NCBI RefSeq assembly: GCF_963675165.1
Contig: NC_087377.1
Location: 8,325,122-8,389,121, forward strand
DNA length: 64,000 bases
Source of the DNA: Halichondria panicea
Taxonomy: Eukaryota > Porifera > Demospongiae > Suberitida > Halichondriidae
Reading direction: 5' to 3'
The position numbers and the translations under genes are program-made. The notes under the pieces were generated by a model. It worked only from the letters and a program-made list of their open reading frames with translations. It had not been told where the DNA came from and searched no databases. Within the stretch, counting starts at the first letter, position 1, and every line of letters begins with the position of its first letter. Of this stretch, positions 33,145 through 44,192 are shown one piece after another.

Positions 33145-34638
33145 TTAACCCAAATCTTTCTTTCCCATACTGATAGGAGTATTTTTAGCCCACAATTTTC
33201 AATCTTGGCGAGCTCTGTATCATCGAACACCATAGCCAATAATTATCTTTCTCAAGATGTATAGCCCCAATTCTGAGAGCTGCTAAGACACTTCAGAGTT
33301 GCTTGTTGCCCTGTACTGAATAAATCATGGGTTGCATGCATGATCAATGATTATTATTGTTTGAGTAGTTCTTATACCGGTACTCGCTCTTAATTTTTAA
33401 CGAGGGAGAGTAACATATCGTTTGACTTAATTGACTGACTCAAATCTCTTTCGCCCAAGCTCTTTTGTATGGCAATTGAGGGCTGTAGTGTAGATGGGTG
33501 TACGGTGGGTAAAATCTTGGGTCCAAGTATTATTGTCATGTTGTGAAATCTCCCGTTTCACTATCGCTTTCACTACCGCTACTAATTTCGTTTTTAACTA
33601 CCTCAAAGTGCTTGTCGAATTTCTTCATTTAAAACTTTTCAGTGTTTTTTGCAGGTCTTCAATTGAATTGTTTGTAAAATTTTTTGAGTTAAATAAACCA
33701 TAAGTCATAATAATAATTATAACAACACAGTATATATAGAGTCAACTAATAGCTACTTATATTATTATAAGTTATGTGTATAACTGAATAATACAATGTA
33801 TGTTCGTTCTTCTTTTTATTTGGGTTTTCTCTTTTGTTGTTTCCCCTTCGTCCTCCCCTTCCCCTTCCTCTTTCCCCATGGCTATTATAAGTTACTCCTA
33901 CATTAAATGTTACTGAGCAATGGGATATCTATATTGAAAGACAGAACATTATAATTAGTCATGAGTAAAATCATTAGCTTGACTAGATGGCCTGTCTCCT
34001 CCTCTAGTTTCTCCTCCTCCTTCCCCTGGTTCATATTTGTTTCATCATCCTTATCTTCCTTTATCTTCTTGCGCCTCACCTCTTCCTCTTCCTTCTCTTT
34101 TCTTCTACTTTTCCTCTCCTCTTCATCTCTCCACATTTTTTCTTCTATTTTCTTCTCTTCTGACTTTTTTCTGTCCATTTGCTTTTTAGCTCCCTTGCCT
34201 CCTTTTATCTCCTCTCCCTTAAAGTCCTAGCAACATTGTAATTATTATACTGAATTCATGTTTATAAACATAACTCACTGCATCTTGATGACGACCACCT
34301 GCACCAACATCACCAACATCACCAATAGCTAAATCTTTATCTGGTAAAAGATAAATGCAATGATACTACTCTGACACACGAAACAATGAGTTATTTATAC
34401 CCTCCAGGTGATCAAGCAGGTGTTCGTCGTCCTCAGATATTTGAGGAGATCTATACACATGCACACTTTCTGTACCTAAATCCATTTCAACTTGCTCTTC
34501 CTCAGTACTTGCGCTTGGTAGTGTTGCCATGACTAATGAAACAACTTCTCTACTTTTAGAACATGCAACAGGATCATCCAGTTGGACCATTTGAATTACC
34601 CACCCACTTAAGTTTACTTAAAAAGGCGCGATTTTCCT
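33145..34638. repeat. Array copy 3 (type A), 1494 bp
   Basis: Type A exon on the minus strand at 34366-34530 and a long Lys/Glu-rich exon at 33970-34230. Nearly identical to copy 5, 3018 bp away. Confidence 0.95.
33570..34600 (-). CDS. Putative multi-exon charged protein carried by each array unit
   Basis: Representative unit. The minus strand shows exon-like blocks with GT-AG edges. Block 1 holds MATLPSASTEEEQVEMDLGT, then HVYRSPQISEDDEHLLDHLE and INNSLFRV (34540-34380). Block 2 holds DKDLAIGDVG and GAGGRHQDA (34345-34285), ending in GTGAGT. Block 3 is a Lys/Glu-rich exon with KKQMDRKKSEEKKIEEKMW and RRKEKEEEEVRRKKIKEDK (34230-33980). A Glu-rich block MGKEEE-like (33880-33800) and KKFDKHFEVVKNEISSGS-type sequence ending SETGDFTT and a stop (33630-33545) follow. 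I recognise no family. Conserved alternative versions between units argue for coding use, but a promoter and complete splice set are not proven. Confidence 0.4.
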
Positions 34639-36162
34639 TAACCCAAATCTTTCTTTCCCATACTGATAGGAGTATTTTTAGCCCACAATTTTCCATCTTG
34701 GCGAGCTCTGTATCATCAAACACCATAGCCAATAATTATCTTTCTCAAGATGTATAGCCCCAATCCTGAGAGCTGCTAAGACACTTCAGAGTTGCTTGTT
34801 GCCCTGTACTGAATAAATCATGGGTTGCATGCATGATCAATTATTATTATCGTTTGAGTAGTTCTTATACCGGTACTCGCTCTTAATTTTTAACAAGGGA
34901 GAGTAACATAATTATCGTTTGACTTAATTGACTGACTCAAATCTCTTTCGCCCAAGCTCTTTTGAGGAAGCTGCTCTGGTGATGAATGATCACATATATG
35001 GCAATTGAGGGATGTAGTAAGTGCTGGGTGTACGGTGGGTAAAATCTTGGGTCCAAGTATTATTGTCATGTTGTGAAATCTCCCGTTTCACTATCGCTGT
35101 CACTACCGCTGCTAATTTCGTTTTTAACTACCTCAAAGTGCTTGTCGAATTTCTTCATTTAAAAATTTTTCAGTGTTTTTTGCAGGTCTTCAATTGAATT
35201 TTTTGAGCCATAAGTCATAATAAAAATTATAACAACACAGTATATAATTATAGAGTCAACTAATAGCTACTTATATTATTATAAGTTATGTGTATAACTG
35301 AATAATACAATGTATGTTCGTTCTTCTTTTTATTTGGGTTTTCTCTTTTGTTGTTTCCCCTTCGTCCTCCCCTTCCTCTTCCTCTTTCCCCATGGCTATT
35401 ATAAGTTACTCCTACGTTAAATGTTACTGAGCAATGGGATATCTATATTGAAAGACAGAACATTATAATTAATCATGAGTAAAATCATTAGCTTACTGTA
35501 TTGACTAGATGGCCTGTCTCCTCCTCTAGTTCTCCTCCTCCTTCCCCTGGTTCATATTTGTTTCATCTTATTGCGCCTCACCTCTTCCTCTTCCTTCTCT
35601 TTTCTTCTACTTTTCCTCTCCTCTCTCCTCTTCATCTCTCCGCTTCTTCTCTTCTGGCTTTTTTTTTTGTCCATTTGCTTTTTAGCTCCCTTGCCTCCTT
35701 TTTTCTCCTCTCCTTTTCCTAGCAACATTCCAGACTGTCGTGTGTTACTTATTACCTTACCTGTCGTATAGGCTGTTGTCTATCCAATTTGTAATTATTA
35801 TACTGAATTCATGATTATAAACATAACTCACTGCATCTTGATGACGACCACCTGCACCAACATCACCAACAGCTAAATCTTTATCTGGTAAAAGATAAAT
35901 GCAATGATACTACTCTGACACACGAAACAATGAGTTATTTATACCGTCCATGTTATCAAGTAGGTGTTCTTCGTCCTCAGGATATCTATACTCCTTCACA
36001 ATTTCCATTTCTTCCTCAGCACTTGTGCTTGGTAGTGTTGCCATGACTAATGAAACAACTTCTCATAACATCTACTTTTATAGAACATGCAACAGGATCA
36101 TACAGTTGGACCATTTGAATTACCCACCCACTTAAGTTTTACTTAAAAAGGCGCAATTTTCC
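34639..36162. repeat. Array copy 4 (type B), 1524 bp
   Basis: Near-identical to copy 2, including the type B exon at 35950-36030 and the segment CCAGACTGTCGTGTGTTACT that type A units lack. Confidence 0.95.
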
Positions 36163-37640
36163 TTAACCCAAATCTTTCTTTCCCATACTGATAGGAGTAT
36201 TTTTAGCCCACAATTTTCAATCTTGGCGAGCTCTGTATCATCGAACACCATAGCCAATAATTATCTTTCTCAAGATGTATAGCCCCAATTCTGAGAGCTG
36301 CTAAGACACTTCAGAGTTGCTTGTTGCCCTGTACTGAATAAATCATGGGTTGCATGCATGATCAATGATTATTATTGTTTGAGTAGTTCTTATACCGGTA
36401 CTCGCTCTTAATTTTTAACGAGGGAGAGTAACATATCGTTTGACTTAATTGACTGACTCAAATCTCTTTCGCCCAAGCTCTTTTGTATGGCAATTGAGGG
36501 CTGTAGTGTAGATGGGTGTACGGTGGGTAAAATCTTGGGTCCAAGTATTATTGTCATGTTGTGAAATCTCCCGTTTCACTATCGCTGTCACTACCGCTGC
36601 TAATTTCGTTTTTAACTACCTCAAAGTGTTTGTCGAATTTCTTCATTTAAAACTTTTCAGTGTTTTTTGCAGGTCTTCAATTGAATTGTTTATAAAATTT
36701 TTTGAGTTAAATAAACCATAAGTCATAATAATAATTATAACAACACAGTATATATAGAGTCAACTAATAGCTACTTATATTATTATAAGTTATGTGTATA
36801 ACTGAATAATACAATGTATGTTCGTTCTTCTTTTTATTTGGGTTTTCTCTTTTGTTGTTTCCCCTTCGTCCTCCCCTTCCCCTTCCTCTTTCCCCATGGC
36901 TATTATAAGTTACTCCTACATTAAATGTTACTGAGCAATGGGATATCTATATTGAAAGACAGAACATTATAATTAGTCATGAGTAAAATCATTAGCTTGA
37001 CTAGATGGCCTGTCTCCTCCTCTAGTTTCTCCTCCTCCTTCCCCTGGTTCATATTTGTTTCATCATCCTTATCTTCCTTTATCTTCTTGCGCCTCACCTC
37101 TTCCTCTTCCTTCTCTTTTCTTCTACTTTTCCTCTCCTCTTCATCTCTCCACATTTTTTCTTCTATTTTCTTCTCTTCTGACTTTTTTCTGTCCATTTGC
37201 TTTTTAGCTCCCTTGCCTCCTTTTATCTCCTCTCCCTTAAAGTCCTAGCAACATTGTAATTATTATACTGAATTCATGTTTATAAACATAACTCACTGCA
37301 TCTTGATGACGACCACCTGCACCAACATCACCAATAGCTAAATCTTTATCTGGTAAAAGATAAATGCAATGATACTACTCTGGCACACGATACAATGAGT
37401 TATTTATACCCTCCAGGTGATCAAGCAGGTGTTCGTCGTCCTCAGATATTCGAGGAGATCTATACACATGCACACTTTCTGTACCTAAATCCATTTCAAC
37501 TTGCTCTTCCTCAGCACTTGCGCTTGGTAGTGTTGCCATGACTAATGAAACAACATCTACTTTTAGAACATGCAACAGGATCATCCAGTTGGACCATTTG
37601 AATTACCCACCCACTTAAGTTTTACTTAAAAAGGCACAAT
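36163..37640. repeat. Array copy 5 (type A)
   Basis: Near-identical to copy 3. The charged exon at 36921-37196 encodes the same 91 residues as 33903-34178. Its right edge has a duplicated AAAAAGGCACAATT. Confidence 0.95.
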
Positions 37641-38790
37641 TAAAAAGGCACAATTTAACCGAGCTCTGTATCATCAAACACCATAGCCAATAATTATCTT
37701 TCTCAAGATTTAGAAAATGCTTGTAGTAATACTGCAATCTGATAGGTCACTGAGAGGTCCATTATTTCACTTATGGACCTGAGGTCTTCTAAGTAGGTCT
37801 ATTATACTGATTATGCCTACAGGCAAGATGATGTCAAGATTAACTTGTATGGAACATGGCAACACCACACAGTTTATGTTGAAGTCATAGTAACGATGAT
37901 ACAGTGCATCATTAAAAATTAATTTTTTTTTAAGTTTTGCGTTCTGCAGTGCCGCTTTGCAGCTTTTATCTCTCTCTTGCAGCTACAATAGCTAGTGCTC
38001 TAGTGCAGAGCTAACTACTATGACAATAGCAACTTTTTATTTGCAATGCGTGATTCTCAAGAAACAGAAACTGCCTTCATCAATGTGAGTTTTTTTATGT
38101 AGACTAGCCAGAGCAAAGCTTTAACGTTGCTTGAGGCTTGTAGAAACTCTTGGTTTCAGAGTCTTCTTTGTGTTAATATAGCCTAGCTTGCTTAGCACTA
38201 TTCTAAACCAGTTATAGGCCTCGTCAACGGTCACTATGGAGTTTTGAGACCCTCAGGCCCTTAGTAGCACCCTCGCTACGCTCGAGATGCTACAGCCTCG
38301 GGCCTTCAGGTCTCAAAACCCCATAGAGACCTTGGACTCAGTCTATAACTATTATGTATAGCCCCAATCCTGAGAGCTGCTAAGACACTTCAGAGTTGCT
38401 TGTTGCCCTGTACTGAATAAATCATGGGTTGCATGCATGATCAATAATTATTATCGTTTGAGTAGTTCTTATACCGGTACTCGCTCTTAATTTTTAACGA
38501 GGGAGAGTAACATATCGTTTGACTTAATTGACTGACTCAAATCTCTTTCGCCCAAGCTCTTTTGAGGAAGCTGCTCTGGTGATGATCACGTATATGGCAA
38601 TTGAGGGAGTGCTGGGTGTACGGTGGGTAAAATCTTGGGTCCAAAGTATCATTGTCATGTTGTGAAATCTCCTGTTTCACTATCGCTGTCACTACCGCTG
38701 CCAATTTCGTTTTTAACTACCTCAAGTGCTTGTCGAATTTCTTCATTTAAAGACTTTTCAGTGTTTTTTGCAGGTCTTCAATTGGAAGCC
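37641..38790. repeat. Array copy 6, truncated and interrupted
   Basis: The unit starts at about 37655 (GAGCTCTGTATCATCAAACA), is interrupted at about 37709 by ~640 bp of unrelated DNA, resumes at about 38352 (TGTATAGCCCCAATCCTGAG) and is lost after CAGGTCTTCAATTG near 38780. Confidence 0.85.
38209..38352. mobile_element. ~140-bp inverted-repeat element
   Basis: AGTTATAGGCCTCGTCAACG, then CTATGGAGTTTTGAGACCCT, is matched in inverted orientation by AGGTCTCAAAACCCCATAG and CCTTGGACTCAGTCTATAAC. Arms of ~50 bp flank a short GC-rich centre, so it is a fold-back MITE within the insertion in array copy 6. Confidence 0.7.
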
Positions 38791-39439
38791 TTCTCAGCAC
38801 ATTTTCCCCTTTTTTCTTCAATGGTTAAAGGATATCGGTATATGTTGCTAGTTATAGTATAGCTCTTTAGCTGCTATTGAGAGTTCTTTTTCCTGTGTGT
38901 ATTAATTATTACCCTAAAATTATTAATTCTGTACCATAAACACCGGCTACACTATTTTGACCTATTCTCAACAAAATGTTTGGGTTGTAACTCCTTTGTG
39001 TATAACAATATTTATTGAGCTATGCTAACTTAAATATGACATAATTATACTAGTATAATCCACCCAGAAAACAACGCTTTATTGAATAGTTCTAACTATT
39101 GTTCAAGAAAGTACCAGTACCTCGTCATCATTCTTTAGAGGAGAGGAGGGTATGTGCTTAGCACTGATTGTAGCGTTGGGGAGCTCTTACTCATTATATC
39201 CGCTCTCCTGAACGTATAATTATGTTCTAGTCATAAGATCGTCTGTGACCTGCAGTTAGTTTTCTCTTTTCACAGTAGTTAATGTCTGTGCATCATAACA
39301 GGTGGGATTTAATTGTTTCCCTATACTTCAACATTTACAGGCCGCGGCGTTAACCTATAAGGTCTGTACTGTAATTAAATGGGAGCATATAATTTTTATA
39401 TACTTCTCTGTTTGTCGGCTTGCCGTGTTTATACTCCTG

Positions 39440-39585
39440 TGCACACCTATGGAATTCGGCGAGTGCATAATCCTCGGCCTCTTAGCCTTAGATCTAGGCC
39501 TCCTCCTCCTCGATCTCCTGCTCCTCGGCCTCTACAGTCCCTGGCGGGTCTGGCCCTAGCCCTAGCTTTGGCCCAGTGCCACAGA
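39440..39585 (-). CDS. Arg/Gly-rich exon fragment
   Basis: The minus frame gives RARARPARDCRGRGAGDRGG, then LDLRLRGRGLCTRRIP, similar in composition to the RG-rich short ORFs at 4151 and 10414. There is no ATG or clear splice site. The opposite strand is also open (Leu/Pro-rich), so the coding strand is uncertain. Confidence 0.25.
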
Positions 39586-39837
39586 CCTGATATATTTCTT
39601 TGTGTATGCCTATGGAGGTGCCGTGTAAATGCATGTCTATCTTCCCCTGTGGAAGGTAACGGCTTCTGGCATGTTGGAAAGCTCTTTTTTGTTTAATTCA
39701 GACCTTGAGTGGCTTTTGTCATCCTTCCGTTTTATTCTATTTTTAGACGCAGCTCCCTTGCGATATATTCCTTATAGGTTTACACTGGGTATTAGATTAC
39801 AGACCTGATATATTTACACACACAATTTCAACTTACA

Positions 39838-40035
39838 TAATCTGCATTCACCATGGCCATTTTTTGCCATTTCTTTACCCACATGTCGTAACTCTTCCCC
39901 AGTTGGGTTACTCTTGTGAGAAAAGAAGGCATCCGCCACATTGGACATGAGCTTTCCCTTTTTAAAACCGTACAGCTTCCCGTCTTTCAGCCCTTGAGCT
40001 AGTAGATGGAAAAGGTCGTGGTAAGGGTGGCTTCT
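39838..40035 (-). pseudogene. SAMD3-like central exon, damaged
   Basis: The minus strand reads KKGKLMSNVADAFFSHKSNP followed by TGEELRHVGKEMAKNGHGE and a GTAAGT donor. Upstream, PLPRPFP appears in a neighbouring frame, so one base has been lost or gained before KKGKL. Layout equals exon 2 of the gene at 21700-25199 (PFPLP, then ...AFITSIKGAILVYKKYPTG) and the plus-strand relic at 975-1192. Confidence 0.5.
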
Positions 40036-40039
40036 ATTC

Positions 40040-41000
40040 TCTTTTTACAACTCTGTACTTCTGTCGCTTTATGACTGTTGGCTGGTGTTCTGGTCCTGTA
40101 TGACAACGATTGTATAGATACCGAATGCACATGCTCTAACCCATTTAGATCCTAGTTTTCATTGGCTAAACAAAACATTACCCCAGGCAAAACATTGTAA
40201 TCGGTTTGTTGCTAAAATTCAAGGCACATGTAATGCACATGCGCATTAAAGTCACATGCCTATTCAGGCAAGACTCAAAGCTTGTCTATAATATACTTTG
40301 AGCAAGTTCCCTATTTGTATTGATATCACACCAGGCTTCTTTCTGACTCTGCTGTGATCCTATATTATAGTCCATTTGAAAGACTTTTCATAGCTGATAT
40401 GTACATCCATCTATAAGCTTTGTTTTCAGCATGTGACGAAGACTGGTTTAAAGATAAAATTATTGTGAAAATACCGTTCTTAACTATTATGCTCCGACAA
40501 CGCCGAGGGTTCCGCCATAGTTCCCTTGTTATTTGGTTGCCGGCTTAATTAGCTCAGTGCATGGTTGGCGTGCAATTAATGGCATACCATTAATAGCCGG
40601 TGTAACTCCAAGAAAAAAATCAAGACTCTTAAATTAATATGTAATACGTATTCTGTATTCTGTAGATTTACTTCTACACTCTGGGCCTCTTCATTCATGC
40701 ATGGGTGTTGATTCCTTGACATAGTTTGTTGTATAATAGTTCATACGTGTGTATTATTTTCGAGGCTCACCCTTGTATTTTGTCTAGCCATAGAGTTTTC
40801 GTCCAATGGCTGCTGAGTATTAAAGATATTGTGAAGAATTAGTGTTATTGCATGCCTGTGTATTTCTCACTCACCTTTGTTTTGTTACTGCTTATTGATA
40901 GCTGTGCAAATGTATGATATAAGTAATTGTTTTGAACGTACCATACTATTGAATGAGTGATCCTCCTCATTAAGCGAGTCATCATCAGGAATCTTAAAAT
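40040..41000. other. Intergenic stretch
   Basis: No gene recognised. A TTAGCTCAGTGCATGG string near 40550 vaguely resembles a tRNA A box. A 110-bp piece at about 41000-41145 repeats array sequence (ACTGGATGGCCTGTCTCCTC and the charged-exon DNA). Confidence 0.35.
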
Positions 41001-41169
41001 CATTAGCTTACTGGATGGCCTGTCTCCTCCTCTAGTTTCTCCTCCTCCTTCCCCTGGTTCATATTTGTTTCATCATCCTTATTTTCCTTTATCTTCTTGT
41101 GCCTCACCTCCTTCTCTTTTCTTCTAATTTTCCTCTCCTCTTCATCTCTCTAAGAGAGAAAAGATGCCG

Positions 41170-41530
41170 GTATTGTTTTAGTCAAACAGAATGTCCTCAG
41201 ACACTCCGGGGTAGTGAAGGCAGGAAATCGACGTTTTGCCTCGCACCACGTACTGGAGGTAGTTATCCTGGGATGGAATTATACGAGTCTTTACTTTGTC
41301 CTGAATGTGCTGTAAGCTTCTTCCGGAGAAGTTGCCCCTTTCTGGTGTTCTTTCAGGAAAGCCTGTGCTCTGTCAGAGTTTGGTGGTTTGGTATCCTTGC
41401 TAGGTTTGAAGTAATCGCTTATTAGTCCATTCTCAGTTTCTGTGAAAAACCTCCTCTTTTTTGTTGGTGGTTCTTCCTTGTCAGTCTGGTTGTTGAGCGA
41501 GGTATAGACCGACACTGCCTGCTCACTTGA
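41170..41530 (-). pseudogene. Unassigned exon fragments (KKRRFFTETE, IQDKVKTRI)
   Basis: The minus strand encodes TKKRRFFTETENGLISDYF, KPSKDTKPPNSDRAQAFLKE, then after a frame change IQDKVKTRIIPSQDNYLQY. The basic stretch followed by acidic residues suggests a nuclear protein. I have a vague memory of similar sponge repeat proteins but cannot name the family. Confidence 0.3.
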
Positions 41531-41552
41531 CTTAATAAAATAATGTGCTTGT

Positions 41553-41678
41553 AGTTCCAATTAGATGCGACCCTCTAAATATGCGACACCAGGACTTAAT
41601 AATTATCAACCTCCAAAAGAAGCGACCTCTGGCTTCGTAATTATTAAAAAGTGTCGCTTTAAATGAGGTCTTACGGTA
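41553..41678. repeat. Partial copy of the CCGTAAGACC repeat
   Basis: GATGCGACCCTCTAAATATG through AAGTGTCGCTTTAAATGAGG and TCTTACGGTA matches the right two thirds of the 12229-12590 element. The left end is missing. Confidence 0.7.
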
Positions 41679-42124
41679 GACATGCACTGTTTTAGACATG
41701 CACTGTTTTAGGAAATTTATATCATAGCAACTCATTATAGCCAATCACTGTTCTTATCTTGCTACATAGTTGTAAGTACATGATTGTCTATAATTTACAG
41801 TGTGGATTATAACGGTCGGCATTCGGCTATTTACCGACCCAAGAACCTGAATAACCGGCTCTGGGCTGCCACAATGACCTGCCAGTACTCGAGATCTAGT
41901 TGCGCATGCGCCCTATGCATGCTGATTCAGCAAGCTAATTAGTTGCTACAAACCTTTGCAGAGTTCTTGCAACCAGCAACATGTGGTAATTGGTGCCTCA
42001 TGTGCTGCATATAATTATTGAGGTGTACATCCGGTCACACCCACACACGTAGTTTACCGCGAAATTGAGAAATTCAAAATTTAATAATGATGGCCACATC
42101 TTGTGAAAAAAGGAGATGCTCTGC

Positions 42125-42328
42125 GATCAGTGTATTAAAGCGGCCATTCTAGAATGTCTGTGTTTTTTGCCAAAAAGTCAGGAAATTAGGGAGTGCTTGC
42201 ATTTACCAATTTCTGGATTCTTAAATCTTTAAATTTCCATTAATGCGAGTTTCCAGAACTCAACGTTTCCTGGTATTTTGAAAACACGAGGGGGAGAAAT
42301 TTTAACATTACAACCCCTGTGGCAGTTA
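42125..42328. repeat. Left terminal inverted repeat (204 bp)
   Basis: GATCAGTGTATTAAAGCGGC to GGCAGTTA. It is almost identical to the inverted right end, with a handful of substitutions (e.g. AAATTTTAACATT versus ATATTTTAATATT). Confidence 0.92.
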
Positions 42329-42776
42329 TAAGTTTGTGCAATAGGTGAATAATTGTATACCAGTCATATCTCCTGTTTGGAACATTTCTAAGATAATGTG
42401 CTGATACCATTGTGTATATTTCCATAGCAACATAGGGTGGTGGGTTTGTGGTAGAACAGCAAAAAAAATTGGTAATCAGTTATAGGGAGAGAAAAGACCA
42501 TGCAACGGTTTCCAGCCAGGTCTGGGACTTTGTCACAATGTCTATAAGAGTTTGGCTATCTTATAATTATGCAAGGTTCAATCTTGCTTACATATCTACA
42601 CATCCCCCGCAGTGCTCAAAATTGTTAGCCCGTTTCAGTTGAAAGGCTGTGAAGTTCACATAATAATAATAATAACAAGAATAAGAATAAGAATAAGAAT
42701 AAATGCATGAAACAAGAGTATACATATACTCTTGATGAAAACACAACAGGGATACAAGTTCACCAATAAATGTTCA

Positions 42777-43991
42777 TTAGTCAGAGCTTGACAATGGAGA
42801 AGGCGTATGCTTTCGAAGAAATTCTTGGAAGCTTCTTACAAGGGGTAACTTTGGGCAGTCCTTGAGAGTCAAAGAGGCACGACAATGTGGGCAGGTTGAC
42901 TGGGCCTCCAGCCATTGTGCCACACACACCTCACACCCCAAAATAACATTACAACAGGGAGACACCACAGCTGGGAATGATGTCTGAGACTTGCATACGA
43001 GGCATTCGAATACAGTTTTATCCATAGTGCCTAGGGAAGATGGTGCCAATGGTAGAGACATTTTTTTTGCTCTGTGCTGTGGGGCAAAATCAAAATCACT
43101 ATCAGAGCTCGAGTCCAAGGAAATAACCCTTCCTTTCTTTACTTCAGATTTTCTAACGGCTCGAATACGTTTGGAGGTTTTCCAAAACCTTGATCCTGGA
43201 TAGAGAAAGTAAGCACTAGTAATGGCATAATCAGTAACTGCTGAATTAACAAGTTATTAAAGAGTCAGCACAATGAATACATCGAGCTTCTTACCTCGAG
43301 TAGTAGAAGTATTCGGTATCTTCAGGTAGTCTATGTCCATAAGTACGCATTCTTCACCATTGAATAGCTCGTCACTAACCATCTTCGACACATTTGGAAC
43401 GCTGGCAATTTCCTCAGAAAGGTCGATGGGGACATTGCTCACTTTCTTCCATTGTTTATCAGCTTCATTCCATTTGCACACCTCAATATACTTTCTCCAT
43501 TCGGGACGGCTGCTAGAACTTGAAGACATTGTGGAAGGGCCTGCACCATCAACACTCGGTTCAGCTCGAGCTCGAACTCCAGGTGGCTTCTGTCCTGAGG
43601 CAGAGCTTGCACCTAGCAAGGCTGACGTGAACTTTGGACTCCATTTTGGCGGTCGTCCTCTTTTTCGTGATGTTGCTTGTGATGTTGCTTGTGAAGGAGG
43701 CTGGTAAGAGAAAGAGGCTACTTGCTGGTCTTGAGGCAAACCATCTGCCTTGAGCGAATCCCCGTTCACAACCCACTTTGATAGGTCATCTACATCAAGA
43801 AACTTTCCCTCATGGTCTGGTGTTTCCACAAACCCATCGTCAGAAATCAAAATAATGGAATCGGGGAACAGTCCAAACACTTTACCAATAACTTGAGTAG
43901 TTAGCTGTGATGGTTTGAGCTTCACGGTTTTGCCATCTTTCTCTATGGTATACAGGCTGTAGTTGTACAAGTTGCTTACACTCGAACTCAT
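42777..43991 (-). CDS. AT-hook and RING-type accessory protein, 2 exons, ~371 aa
   Basis: Exon 1 is 43991-43295 (ATG at MSSSVSNLYNYS; an in-frame ATT/TTG-type extension upstream to 44072 is possible) and exon 2 is 43195-42777. The 99-bp intron keeps phase 1 (ACTCGAG|GTAAGA). The N-terminal ~90 residues form a compact domain (LYTIEKDGKTVKLKP, GLFPDSIILISDDG). An AT-hook-like RKRGRPPK lies near residue 115, a Ser-rich linker follows, then an acidic SLDSSSDSDFDF. The C-terminus has a RING-like CLVCKSQ, CCNVILGCEVC, CPHC pattern. Such a partner might guide DNA binding or ubiquitination; this is inference. It lies divergent to the transposase inside the same inverted repeats. Confidence 0.75.
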
Positions 43992-44192
43992 GTTCCTAGG
44001 CCCTTCTTTCACGGTATCAGCGCAGCATAGAGCTAAATAGAGAGGACACTTGCAATTTTGTGCCCAGGCCATGTGCTTTTGACCGTATGTTGATCTACAT
44101 GTAGATTTATCTATTTAAAAAGCAATCGCAAAATATTTATTAGGCTAGGGTGCGGCTAATTCGAATCCAGGCGTGTATCGAGGCTAAGAAGG

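Noticed and set aside
30970-37248. Plus-strand Ser/Leu/Phe-rich ORFs (SSSFSSSFPWF...) in each array unit
   Set aside because: They are the antisense of the Lys/Glu-rich exon, whose strand is supported by splice sites and by conserved A/B versions.
40546-40615. tRNA-like or SINE-like sequence (TTAGCTCAGTGCATGG with GCCGGTGTAACTCC and an A-rich tail)
   Set aside because: The A box is elongated, no anticodon stem forms, and the B box lacks the GGTTC core. Resemblance is too weak without a covariance search.
44088-44192. Shared promoter between the divergent genes of transposon 2
   Set aside because: The region is the right place for one, but no TATA box or other site is convincing by eye.
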